A stretch of 57,101 bases of DNA from Chloroflexota bacterium (lineage in GTDB: Bacteria; Chloroflexota; UBA6077; FW602-bin22; JAMCYS01), in NCBI GenBank assembly GCA_023473795.1, contig JAMCYS010000050.1, positions 1 to 57,101 on the forward strand, read 5' to 3'. A program made the position numbers and the translations under genes. This document shows positions 26,706-33,865 of this stretch, piece by piece. Below the pieces are notes generated by a model. It searched no databases. It was not told where the DNA came from and saw only the letters and a list, made by a program, of their open reading frames with translations. Every line of letters starts with the position of its first letter. Position 1 is the stretch's first letter.

Positions 26706-28298
26706 CTAGACGCGCTTCCCTTCTTCGTCGATGTCCCCGCGCCAATACTTATCGGCGGACGCGGGGACGATGCGCGGGAAGAGCGGCACCGGCTGGGGCG
26801 TGACCCGCGTGCCCGGCGCCAGCCGACCCCAGGCGCTGACCTCCGGCCAATTGCCGCGCACTTCCAGGGGTACCGCCAGCTGCTCGGCCATGCGCTCGGC
26901 GGTGGTCGGGATGACCGGCCAGACGAAATGCGCTATCAGGCGTAGCGATTCCGCCAGGTCGTAGAGCACGGTGCCCAGGCGAGCGCGGTCGGTCTTGTTG
27001 AGCGTCCAGGGCGCGTTCTCTTCCACGTACTTGTTGGCGCGGCCGACGAACTGCCAGATGGCTACCAGCGCCTCGTCGAAGTCGAGCGCGTTGAAGTGCT
27101 GCTCCATTGCCGCCACCGTCTGTCCGGACAGCTCGATCAGGCTTCTATCGCCGAAGTTGGTCTCCCAGTCGGCGCGCTGCGGCTCCGGCACCTGGCCGCC
27201 GAAGTAGCGATTGATCATGGACAGCGTGCGGTTGAGCAGGTTGCCCAGGTCGTTGCCTAGGTCGGCGTTGTAGCGCTGGACGAAGGTTGGCCAGGCGAAG
27301 TCGCCGTCGCGGTCGAACGGCACCTCGCGCAGCAAGTAGTAGCGCAGGGGGTCGGGGCCGAACTCGTCGGCGATGGCCCCCGGCTCCACCACGTTGCCCA
27401 ACGACTTGCTCATGCGCTCGCCCTTCTGGTAGACGAAGCCGTGGCCGAAGACGCGCTTGGGCAGGGCCACGCCCGCCGACATAAGCATCGCCGGCCAGTA
27501 GATGGCGTGGAAGCGGGTGATATCCTTGCCCACCACGTGCAGGTCGGCCGGCCAGTAGCGGGCGAACATCGCCGGGTCGTCGGCATAGCCCACGCCAGTG
27601 ATGTAGTTGAGCAGAGCGTCGAACCAGACGTAGATCACCTGGCTGGGGTCGCCCGGCACCGGTATGCCCCAGCGCATGGAAGAGCGGGAGACGGAGAAGT
27701 CCTGCAGACCGCTCTTGATGAAGTTGACGATCTCGTTGCGCCGGATCTCGGGCTCGATGAACTCGGGATGGGCCTCGATGTGGCGCAGCAGCGGCTCCTG
27801 ATAGCGCGAGAGGCGGAAGAAGTAGTTCTCCTCGTGCAGCCACTCTACCTTCTTGCCGGGGTGGTAGGGGCAACAGCCGTCCACTAGCTCCTCCTCGGCC
27901 CGGAAGGCCTCGCAGGAGGTGCAGTACCAGCCCTCGTAGGTGCCCTTGTAGATGTCGCCGTTGGCCCGCACCCGCTCGAAGAAGGCCTGGCAGGTGGCCA
28001 CGTGGCGCTCCGCGGTGGTGCGCACGAAGCCGTCGTTAGAGATGTTGAGTTTGCGCCAGACGCTCTGGATGGTATCGGCCATCTGGTTGACGTACTGCTG
28101 GGGGGGCAAGCCCAGCTCGCGCGACCGGCGTTCGGCGTTGAGGCTGTTCTCGTCCGTGCCGGTGAGAAAGTAGACGTCGTAGCCGGTCAAGCGCTTATAG
28201 CGCGCCAGGGCGTCCGTACCGATCATCTCCAACGCGTGGCCCACGTGGGGCAGGGCGTTGACGTAGATGATGGCCGTCGTCAGGTAGAACTTGTCCAT
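26706..28298 (-). CDS. metG: Methionyl-tRNA synthetase
   Basis: 530 aa from ATG 28298; the frame to 28349 is non-conserved. Class I motifs: YVNALPHVGHALEM (HIGH type) at about 14-25 and GERMSKSLGNVV (KMSKS) near 300. A zinc-knuckle insertion contains CTSCEAFRAEEELVDGCCPY. C-terminal anticodon-binding helices with NKYVEENAPW are present. There is no tRNA-binding C-terminal domain, as in the shorter MetRS class. Near the end, VPASADKYWRGD is inserted in LFPRI-DEEGKRV by a family C element. First gene of metG-tatD-polyprenyl synthase. Confidence 0.96.
   Translation of the reverse strand: MDKFYLTTAIIYVNALPHVGHALEMIGTDALARYKRLTGYDVYFLTGTDENSLNAERRSRELGLPPQQYVNQMADTIQSVWRKLNISNDGFVRTTAERHVATCQAFFERVRANGDIYKGTYEGWYCTSCEAFRAEEELVDGCCPYHPGKKVEWLHEENYFFRLSRYQEPLLRHIEAHPEFIEPEIRRNEIVNFIKSGLQDFSVSRSSMRWGIPVPGDPSQVIYVWFDALLNYITGVGYADDPAMFARYWPADLHVVGKDITRFHAIYWPAMLMSAGVALPKRVFGHGFVYQKGERMSKSLGNVVEPGAIADEFGPDPLRYYLLREVPFDRDGDFAWPTFVQRYNADLGNDLGNLLNRTLSMINRYFGGQVPEPQRADWETNFGDRSLIELSGQTVAAMEQHFNALDFDEALVAIWQFVGRANKYVEENAPWTLNKTDRARLGTVLYDLAESLRLIAHFVWPVIPTTAERMAEQLAVPLEVRGNWPEVSAWGRLAPGTRVTPQPVPLFPRIVPASADKYWRGDIDEEGKRV
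26733..26768. repeat. Family C palindrome in metG with 3-bp flanking duplication
   Basis: 36-bp element with perfect 9-bp arms, flanked by GAT on both sides. Removing 39 bp rejoins the expected MetRS C-terminus LFPRID. Confidence 0.85.
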
Positions 28299-28660
28299 GG
28301 AGAATACCGCCTCAACCGTCGCTCGCACGCTCGGGGTGCGAGGTCTCATCGCTAATCATATCTTACGGGGGCGGGCTTTGCCACAGGGGGCAAGCGAGCG
28401 TCTTGGCGCGGGCAGCGGGCGAACGTCAGTCGCCGGGCCTCGTTCTGTTGTGGAGCGCGCAGGCTTGCCTGCGCTTTCACGGGTGGCGGCAGCCCGCCGC
28501 CTGCCCTGCCAGGCTACGCGCCACAGCGGCGGCAAGCCGCCGCACTCCACACTGACCGGTTGGGCGGGTGGCAGAGAGGCAGGCTATACTGGAGTAGGGT
28601 CGGCTGCTCGGCCAACGACGTGGCCGCGGGCGCATGCCGATGGCCAGAAGGGTGACTGAG
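28299..28660. other. Intergenic region dominated by REP-like hairpins
   Basis: Divergent metG and DUF364 genes. GCGCAGGC/GCCTGCGC (28457-28474) and GCGGCGGC/GCCGCCGC (28526-28543) form two hairpins, with GTGGAG to the left of the first and CTCCAC to the right of the second, that is, an inverted pair with a GGAG-type foot. TATACT near 28588 could be a -10 for the DUF364 gene. No ORF of interest. Confidence 0.55.
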
Positions 28661-28999
28661 ATGCCGTTGCTGGACGAAATGCTGGCCGCGCTACCGGCCG
28701 ACGCGCCGGTGCGCGAGGCTCGCGTCGGCCCGTTCCTGACCGTCGTGGCCATCACCGGCAGCACCCTCGTCAACCGCACTCTGGGCGACCTGCTTAGGCT
28801 CTGCCCCCGGGACGCCTACGTCGTCGTGCTGGGACCGTCCACGCCGCTTTCGCCGGTGTGGTTCGACTACGGCGTGCAGGCCGTCTCGGGCACCGTGGTC
28901 GCCGACGAGGACCTCGTACTGCGCCAGGTGAGCCAGGGGGCCGTCTTCCGGCAGGTCAGGGGGGTACGCTTGCTCACCCTGCTGGCCGACCGCGGCTGA
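28661..28999 (+). CDS. DUF364 C-terminal domain protein (stand-alone)
   Basis: 112 aa from ATG 28661 (AGAAGG nine bases upstream); an in-frame ATG at 28634 is possible. The sequence VVAITGSTLVNRTLGDLL, then VVLGPSTPLSPVWFDYGV and VSGTVVADEDLVLRQVSQG matches the C-terminal Rossmann-like part of DUF364 proteins, implicated in heavy-metal chelation. The usual N-terminal half (about 100 residues) is absent. It may be a genuine short version or the remnant of a longer gene cut off by the REP-rich region upstream. Confidence 0.75.
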   Translation: MPLLDEMLAALPADAPVREARVGPFLTVVAITGSTLVNRTLGDLLRLCPRDAYVVVLGPSTPLSPVWFDYGVQAVSGTVVADEDLVLRQVSQGAVFRQVRGVRLLTLLADRG

Positions 29000-29037
29000 G
29001 GCGGCGGCGGTCTGTTCGGTCGGCGTATTGAGGGCAA

Positions 29038-29173
29038 GCGGACTGAAGTCCGCACTACAAGCGCGGGGCTGTCGTCGTTCGTAGTGCGGACTTCAGTCCG
29101 CTCGGCGCTCTCGGCGTCGGGATGTTGGTTAACCATGAGGCTGTCGTCGTTCGTAGTGCGGGCTTCAGTCCGC
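29038..29173. repeat. REP family A, three hairpins
   Basis: An inverted pair (29038-29058 and 29081-29101) identical in stem sequence to 7666-7727, plus a third, slightly diverged copy at 29153-29173. The copies at 29081 and 29153 are preceded by the same CTGTCGTCGTTC stretch, so the unit spread as a roughly 72-bp direct duplication. The 283-bp gap 29000-29282 contains nothing else. Confidence 0.8.
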
Positions 29174-29282
29174 TCGATCCGGTCTACCGTTCTGATACTC
29201 TGGCATCCTCCCTGCACAGCCGGTCGCTGGGCACGGCGTCCAGAAACGCCGCGGAGGGCGATCTCAAAACGGGGAGAAGCAA

Positions 29283-29708
29283 TTGGCGACCATCACTACT
29301 CAGTACAAAGGCAATATGCTCTTCGAAACGGCCATCGGCAAGCACAAGTTGACGATCGACGTGCCGGACACTATGGGAGGCACGGACCGGGGCCCGCAGC
29401 CCCCGCAGCTCTTCGTCGCCTCGCTGGGCAGCTGCATCGGCGCCTTCGTCGCCCAGTACTGCGAGCGCAACGGCATCGACACCGAGGGCATGACGATCGA
29501 CGTCACCTTCGACAAGGTGGATGACCCCACTCGCTTGGTCAACCTCAAGGCCACGGTCAAGCTGCCCAAGGGCGACTGCGGCAAGCGGGTGGAGGCGATC
29601 GAGCGCGTGGCCAATCACTGCCCGGTGCACGAAACGATCTCGACCATGCGCGGCCTGGACCTGGAGATACTCGGCGCCGGCGAGTGCAGCATGAAACCCG
29701 TGGCCTGA
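29283..29708 (+). CDS. OsmC family peroxiredoxin-like protein
   Basis: 141 aa from TTG at 29283 (GGGGAGAAG upstream). Two redox cysteines sit in the classic places: ASLGSCIGAFVAQYC near residue 52 and VANHCPVHETI near 118. OsmC/Ohr proteins reduce organic hydroperoxides or handle persulfides. Monocistronic; a 12-bp hairpin (29743-29770) lies between it and the convergent transporter gene. A second OsmC-like gene is at 53035. Confidence 0.9.
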   Translation: MATITTQYKGNMLFETAIGKHKLTIDVPDTMGGTDRGPQPPQLFVASLGSCIGAFVAQYCERNGIDTEGMTIDVTFDKVDDPTRLVNLKATVKLPKGDCGKRVEAIERVANHCPVHETISTMRGLDLEILGAGECSMKPVA

Positions 29709-29742
29709 GGCCCCGGCTTCACCACGCCAACGGGCACAAGGA

Positions 29743-29770
29743 AGGGGGCGCGGCACTCGCCGCGCCCCCT
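29743..29770. terminator. Bidirectional hairpin between convergent genes
   Basis: Perfect 12-bp stem (AGGGGGCGCGGC and its complement) with ACTC loop; no T-tract on either side, so termination is only probable. Confidence 0.5.
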
Positions 29771-29800
29771 GAACGTCCGCGCTGGAAGCGGGACAGGCTG

Positions 29801-31228
29801 TTACTTCGGGCCGCCGCCGATGAAGGTCCAGGCCAGGAAGAAGGCCAGCACCGCGGCCGCCCAGACGAGGTTGAGAACAGCGGCCCACCACTCTGTCCGG
29901 ATGTTCTTGGGCAGGATCGTCCAGTTGAGCCAGACGATCATAACGGTCAGCCAGGCGTGGGCCGCGTTGCCTAGCCAGTTGACGGCCACCCAGATGAGGT
30001 ATGGCGTGGCCTGCCACACCGCCCACATGCCGACGAGGGTGATGAAGGCGAGGGCGCCGAAGTACCAGGTGCGGTAGCCCGCCTTCTGCCAGCCCGTGGG
30101 GCCCTCCAGCATCATCGACTCGCCCAGCATGCGGGCGATGCCGTCGTTGACGGCGAACTGGGAGTCGAAGAGGGTGAAGACCAGGACGACCGCGAAGAGG
30201 GCGAAGCCGAACTGGCCGAAGGCCGAGGCGAAGATGTCGGCCAGCACCACCGCGATGCGGGCGCCGGAGGGCACGGTCATGTGATAGGTAACGGCGGCCG
30301 AGTAGCCGGCCAGGCTGGCGAAGTAGGTGAAGAGGACGCCGCCGATGACGACGAAGAAGAGAACGAGGTTGGTCATGTTCAGGCGCATCCAGCCGCTGAA
30401 GCGCTTCAGCTGCATCGGATCGTTCGTGTCGAACATGAAGCCAAGTCTGCGGATCTCCTCTTCCTTGGTGACCAGGCCAGTCATCTTGCCCATGTACTGG
30501 CCCATGCCCATGCCCTTCTCACGGACCCAGTAGGTCTGCCAGAAGTTCCAGAAGCCGCCGGCCGGCTGGTTCAAGAAGGGCCCGACGATGGAGAAGGTGA
30601 TGCCGGCGGGAATGACGCCGAAAGACAACCAACCGCCGGTGACGTCGGCAACCGCCGAGGGGCTGGTCATGGCGATGGTCATGAAGACCAGGCCGAAGTT
30701 CGCCACCACGAAGGCCGCGTACATGATCCACTCGAGGGTGTTGTACACGTACTTGCTGGCGGCGAAGAGGATGAAGACCAGGCCGATGCCGACCATACCG
30801 TAGACTTCCGGTATGCCGCCGACCAGGAAGGCCAGGCCGGCCATGGCGCCGCCGATCCAGGCGGGCCAGCCCTGCTGGACCAGACAGAAGAGCGCGGTAA
30901 ACAGGGCCCAGAAGCGGCGGGGTGGCAGGCGGGTGAAGCCCTGGAGGACCGTCTCGCCGGTCGCCATGGTGTAGCGGCCGATCTCGCGGTTCATGAACAG
31001 CTGGAAGAAGGACGACACGAGGTAGAGCCAGAAGATGGCACCGAACTTCTGGGCGGCGGCGTAGCCGGCGTTGTAGGCTTCGAAGCCGCCGACCGAGAGG
31101 GCGCCTAGAATAACCGCCGGTCCTGCCCACTGCAGGAGCCCTCTGATGTTGAGTTGGGGCGCCTCCGGCATTTCCCGCAGTTCCCACGCGGGTTTGATAT
31201 TGCCCCCGGGGATAGTCGCAACTGCCAT
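29801..31228 (-). CDS. Nramp-related divalent metal transporter
   Basis: 475 aa, about 11-12 membrane helices. Nramp-like features: GPAVILGALSVGGFEAYNAG at helix 1, REIGRYTMATGETVLQGF in helix 3, and YWVREKGMGMGQYMG after helix 6. The canonical Nramp motifs DPGN and MPH are not present in their expected places, so this is a divergent branch and substrate preference (Mn, Mg or other) is uncertain. ATG 31228 follows GGGGAGG; the frame upstream to 31327 is not protein-like. Monocistronic, with a long upstream gap. Confidence 0.75.
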   Translation of the reverse strand: MAVATIPGGNIKPAWELREMPEAPQLNIRGLLQWAGPAVILGALSVGGFEAYNAGYAAAQKFGAIFWLYLVSSFFQLFMNREIGRYTMATGETVLQGFTRLPPRRFWALFTALFCLVQQGWPAWIGGAMAGLAFLVGGIPEVYGMVGIGLVFILFAASKYVYNTLEWIMYAAFVVANFGLVFMTIAMTSPSAVADVTGGWLSFGVIPAGITFSIVGPFLNQPAGGFWNFWQTYWVREKGMGMGQYMGKMTGLVTKEEEIRRLGFMFDTNDPMQLKRFSGWMRLNMTNLVLFFVVIGGVLFTYFASLAGYSAAVTYHMTVPSGARIAVVLADIFASAFGQFGFALFAVVLVFTLFDSQFAVNDGIARMLGESMMLEGPTGWQKAGYRTWYFGALAFITLVGMWAVWQATPYLIWVAVNWLGNAAHAWLTVMIVWLNWTILPKNIRTEWWAAVLNLVWAAAVLAFFLAWTFIGGGPK

Positions 31229-31701
31229 TGTGAAAGCCTCCCCTTTCATCCCATCGGAAAGTCCACTCGCCACGATGCGAGCGCTAGCGCTGTGACGCGA
31301 AGTTACCGACCGGGGAAGTGCAGGCAAATGGCGGCGGCAGGGGCGGCGGACGGGCCTTGCGGCCGGGAATCGCCCTTTCGGGACGGAACGCGGACAGACA
31401 AATACCGCCGAGCCGAGGACGGCCCGGCTGCTCGGCAGGCGTCAAATGAGACGTGGCGGCGGATGCGCGGGCGCTAGACAACTCAGCCCCCGTTGCGCGG
31501 TCGCGCTTCAGCTCAGGCAACCGCAATGGGACAAAAAGACCGCCAGACCCAATGAAACCAAGCTTGCCTATGTAAGCGCAGCATAGCAGCCAGAGCAGGA
31601 GCTGTCAAGTGGTCCGCCGCCCTGCGCCCGGCCGAGGCATCGCACGCTACTGATAACACCAAGGCTGCCGAAAGGTAACACCCGCAGTCCCCGGCAGGGG
31701 C

Positions 31702-31788
31702 TCTTCGTCCTTCGCGGGGATTAGCCAGCCTGTAGCCATCGGCGTCTCTGCCGGTGGCCTACCAGTTGTTCCCCGTTAAGGACGAAGA
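31702..31788. ncRNA. Candidate structured RNA: three-tier nested stem-loop
   Basis: Outer stem TCTTCGTCCTT (31702-31712) pairs with AAGGACGAAGA (31778-31788), 11 bp. Middle stem CGGGGA (31715-31720) pairs with TCCCCG (31770-31775). The inner stem GTAGCCATCGGC (31732-31743) pairs with 31750-31762 with one bulge and one wobble. All are co-linear. The block is bracketed by direct copies of CCCCGGCAGG. Strand unknown; not matched to a riboswitch class I know. Confidence 0.5.
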
Positions 31789-31826
31789 CCCCCGGCAGGC
31801 CTGCCATCCGATTGCGGACGACCGTG

Positions 31827-31835
31827 TGCTAAGAT
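31827..31835 (+). promoter_or_regulatory. Extended -10 (TGCTAAGAT) for the GNAT gene
   Basis: TGC plus TAAGAT 46 bases before the GTG start. Confidence 0.5.
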
Positions 31836-31880
31836 AGCGGGAGGCCTGGGGACTGCCCGGGCCGGGCAGGGAGGTCCACC

Positions 31881-32987
31881 GTGCGGCCGGACGAACAGGG
31901 GCAGGCGAAGGCGTCCGAGGAGATTCTGGGGCCGCGAGTCAGCCTCCGACCCTATTTGGCCGCCGACGCTCCGGCCGTCTGGGCGGCCATCGAGGAGTCG
32001 CGCGCCCACCTGGCGCAATGGCTGCTCTGGGTGCACGATTACCATGACGTGGACGACGTGCGCGATTACCTTTTGCGCGCCCGGGCGGTGTGGGAACAGC
32101 GGCTCGACTTGCCCCTGGGCATATTCGCTCGTGACGACGGCCGCTTCCTCGGCGGCACGGGGTTGCACCGCATCAAGTGGGAGGAGCGGCATTTCGAGAT
32201 CGGCTACTGGCTGCGGCTGAGCGCCCTCCATGGCGGCTTCGCCCGGGAGACGGCGGCCCTGTTGACCGGCCTGGCTTTTCGGGACCTGGGCGCCACCCGG
32301 GTGGTGATCCGCGCGCGCGAGGAGAACCGGGCCAGCCGCCGCGTACCCGAGGCTCTGGGCTTCCGCCGGGAGGGCACAGCGCCCCTGTCCGAAGACGAAC
32401 CGGCGGCGGGTGGCGCGTTGCTGGTCTATGCCCTCGACCGCGAGGCCTTTCTCGCCCAGCCCTGGGCAGGGGGGACGGGGCGGAGCCTCGGCAGAAGTAA
32501 GCTAGCTTGCAGCCCGTGCCGCGGTCGTTTGCCCGCGGCACGGCGGTTAGGAGGAAACGATGGCCAAGACCGACAAGAATACCGTCCTAGCGCTGGCCAG
32601 TCGCGGCCTGGGCCGCGGCGACGAGGAGCTCGGCCGGCAGCTCGCCGTGAACTTCCTGCGCACGCTTGCCTTCCGCGACGAAGTGCCGGGGACGATCGTC
32701 TGCTACAACGAAGGGGTCAAGTTGGCCGAGCAGGGCTCGCCGGCTCTGCCGATGCTGGAGGCTCTGGTGCAGAAGGGGGCGGAGATCGTACTTTGCGGTA
32801 CCTGCGTGAACTATTTCCAGCTGGGCGAGCGGCTAGGAATCGGCAGGGTGGGCGACATGCAGGGCATCGTGGCGGCGCTGGCGGAGGCGGACAAGATCAT
32901 CTACTTGTAGGCAAGGGGCCGCGGAGTCACCCTCTCCCTTTGCTGGGCCACTCGCATCAGGCAGAGAGCACGGTCTTGTCATTCTGA
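31881..32987 (+). CDS. GNAT acetyltransferase whose frame runs through the next gene
   Basis: GTG 31881 with GGGAGG upstream. Residues about 1-195 are a RimJ/RimL-type N-acetyltransferase: RVSLRPYLAADAPAVW, FLGGTGLHRIKWEERHFEIG and the acetyl-CoA end VIRAREENRASRRVPEALGF. The family ends near 32460, but no stop occurs there. The frame continues to 32987 (368 aa in all), through a hairpin at 32514-32543 and across the whole DsrE gene in another frame, producing an Arg/Gly-rich tail that looks non-coding. The native stop was probably lost; the functional protein would be the first half. Confidence 0.75.
   Translation: MRPDEQGQAKASEEILGPRVSLRPYLAADAPAVWAAIEESRAHLAQWLLWVHDYHDVDDVRDYLLRARAVWEQRLDLPLGIFARDDGRFLGGTGLHRIKWEERHFEIGYWLRLSALHGGFARETAALLTGLAFRDLGATRVVIRAREENRASRRVPEALGFRREGTAPLSEDEPAAGGALLVYALDREAFLAQPWAGGTGRSLGRSKLACSPCRGRLPAARRLGGNDGQDRQEYRPSAGQSRPGPRRRGARPAARRELPAHACLPRRSAGDDRLLQRRGQVGRAGLAGSADAGGSGAEGGGDRTLRYLRELFPAGRAARNRQGGRHAGHRGGAGGGGQDHLLVGKGPRSHPLPLLGHSHQAESTVLSF
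32514..32543 (+). promoter_or_regulatory. Hairpin directly upstream of the DsrE/YedF gene
   Basis: CCGTGCCGCGG and CCGCGGCACGG form an 11-bp perfect stem with an 8-nt loop ending seven bases before AGGAGG. It could be an attenuator or a terminator of the GNAT message; it has no T-tract. Confidence 0.5.
32560..32910 (+). CDS. DsrE family protein, YedF C-terminal type
   Basis: 116 aa; strong AGGAGG at the right distance from the ATG. NTVLALASRGLGRGDEELG and LRTLAF with VLCGTCVNYFQLGER match the DsrE-like C-terminal domain of the selenium-metabolism-associated sulfurtransferase-like protein YedF. The CGTC motif may be the reactive cysteine pair. The TusA-like N-terminal domain of full YedF is absent. 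Lies wholly inside the run-on frame of the GNAT gene. Likely role: sulfur or selenium transfer; not proven. Confidence 0.85.
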   Translation: MAKTDKNTVLALASRGLGRGDEELGRQLAVNFLRTLAFRDEVPGTIVCYNEGVKLAEQGSPALPMLEALVQKGAEIVLCGTCVNYFQLGERLGIGRVGDMQGIVAALAEADKIIYL

Positions 32988-33009
32988 GTCCCGTCAAGAC
33001 GGGACTCAG
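32984..33009. repeat. 12-bp perfect hairpin abutting the next gene
   Basis: CTGAGTCCCGTC, AA, then its exact complement. The element ends one base before the GTG of the membrane-protein gene at 33010, so it probably replaced that gene's 5' end. Confidence 0.65.
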
Positions 33010-33462
33010 GTGGTGATAGTCATCGGGGGCGGCCTGCTGGCTCGCTGGGCGGTGGCGGCGGCGAAAGAGCGACTCACCTACCCCCGTACGGGCTACGTCG
33101 CCTACACTCGCGAGCGGAGCAAGCACCGCCGCCTGGCCACGGGGCTGATCGCCGGTGAGGTGTCGGGACTGGTCGTGTTTCTGGCGGTCGGTCATCCGGC
33201 CTCGCTGGCCTGGCTGCCGGCGCTGCAGGGCCTGCTGGGCGGCGGGGTCCTGCTCTATGGTGGCGTGTGGCTGGGCCTCTACCGCTACTGGGCCCTGGCG
33301 GCTTTTTCGGTCGGAGTGGGTCTGGCCTGCTCCCTGGCCGGACTAGGGGACGTGCTGGGCAGTGGCGTCTTCTTCGCGGCCCTGGGGCTGGCCGTCGCGG
33401 TCTCGGGTCTGTCGACGCTGGCCCTGTACTTGCGCCGCACCGCCCCGGCAGCAGCAAGATGA
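33010..33462 (+). CDS. Membrane protein, probably N-terminally truncated
   Basis: 150 aa, four hydrophobic segments (about 1-13, 45-62, 75-95 and 100-140) with a basic cytosolic stretch ERLTYPRTGYVAYTRERSKHRR after the first. It begins in mid-helix (VIVIGGGLLARW) with no ribosome site, immediately after a palindrome. Relatives in such clusters tend to carry an extra N-terminal part, so the 5' end looks lost. It overlaps the HTH regulator start (ATGA) and heads the HTH-ABC group. Confidence 0.6.
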   Translation: MVIVIGGGLLARWAVAAAKERLTYPRTGYVAYTRERSKHRRLATGLIAGEVSGLVVFLAVGHPASLAWLPALQGLLGGGVLLYGGVWLGLYRYWALAAFSVGVGLACSLAGLGDVLGSGVFFAALGLAVAVSGLSTLALYLRRTAPAAAR

Positions 33463-33821
33463 GCCTCGAACCCGACGCTCGGCGCCGGAGCGAGGGGGCG
33501 CCTGGGGAGCTCAGTGGTTCGCTGCGCGACCTGGCGGGCGTGGACCGCGTCATCCACGAGCCTGCCCGCCTGATGATCGTGAGCATTCTCTACGCCGCGG
33601 AGAGCGCCGACTTCCTCTTCCTGCTGCGGGAAACGGGCCTCACAAAGGGCAACCTTTCCGCCCACCTGGTGCGGTTGGAGGAAGCGGGTCACGTGGCGAT
33701 TGAAAAGAGCTTTCGCGGCAAGGTGCCGCGGACCGTCTGTCGCCTGACGGAGGGCGGGCGGGCGGCGTTCCGAGACTATCGCGACCGCCTGAAGCGGGCC
33801 GTGGATAGTATGCCCGAGTAG
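33459..33821 (+). CDS. Winged-helix transcriptional regulator (HTH_34/MarR-like)
   Basis: 120 aa. After an acidic N-terminus, VIHEPARLMIVSILYAAESADFLFLLRETGLTKGNLSAHL is a winged-helix core with the recognition helix TKGNLSAHLVRLEEAGHV and wing KSFRGKVPRTVCRLTEGG. This small family typically controls adjacent ABC exporters or membrane proteins. ATG overlaps the preceding stop; the ABC transporter genes follow after 44 bp. Likely autoregulator of the cluster, by analogy. Confidence 0.88.
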   Translation: MSLEPDARRRSEGAPGELSGSLRDLAGVDRVIHEPARLMIVSILYAAESADFLFLLRETGLTKGNLSAHLVRLEEAGHVAIEKSFRGKVPRTVCRLTEGGRAAFRDYRDRLKRAVDSMPE

Positions 33822-33865
33822 TCGAGGCGCCGTCGTGGGCGCGCCACATTGAGGGGGTTCTGAAG

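Larger units (their letters stand above)
31229..31880. other. 650-bp intergenic region with a structured element
   Basis: Between divergent genes. Bases 31229-31650 show nothing recognisable apart from low-complexity GC tracts. Bases 31690-31800 contain a nested stem-loop (annotated separately), and an extended -10 for the GNAT gene follows. No ORF with a ribosome site. Confidence 0.5.

Noticed and set aside
31690-31800. Manganese, cobalamin or fluoride riboswitch for the nearby transporter
   Set aside because: Consensus cores were not found, and the element lies over 450 bases from the transporter start, nearer the GNAT gene.
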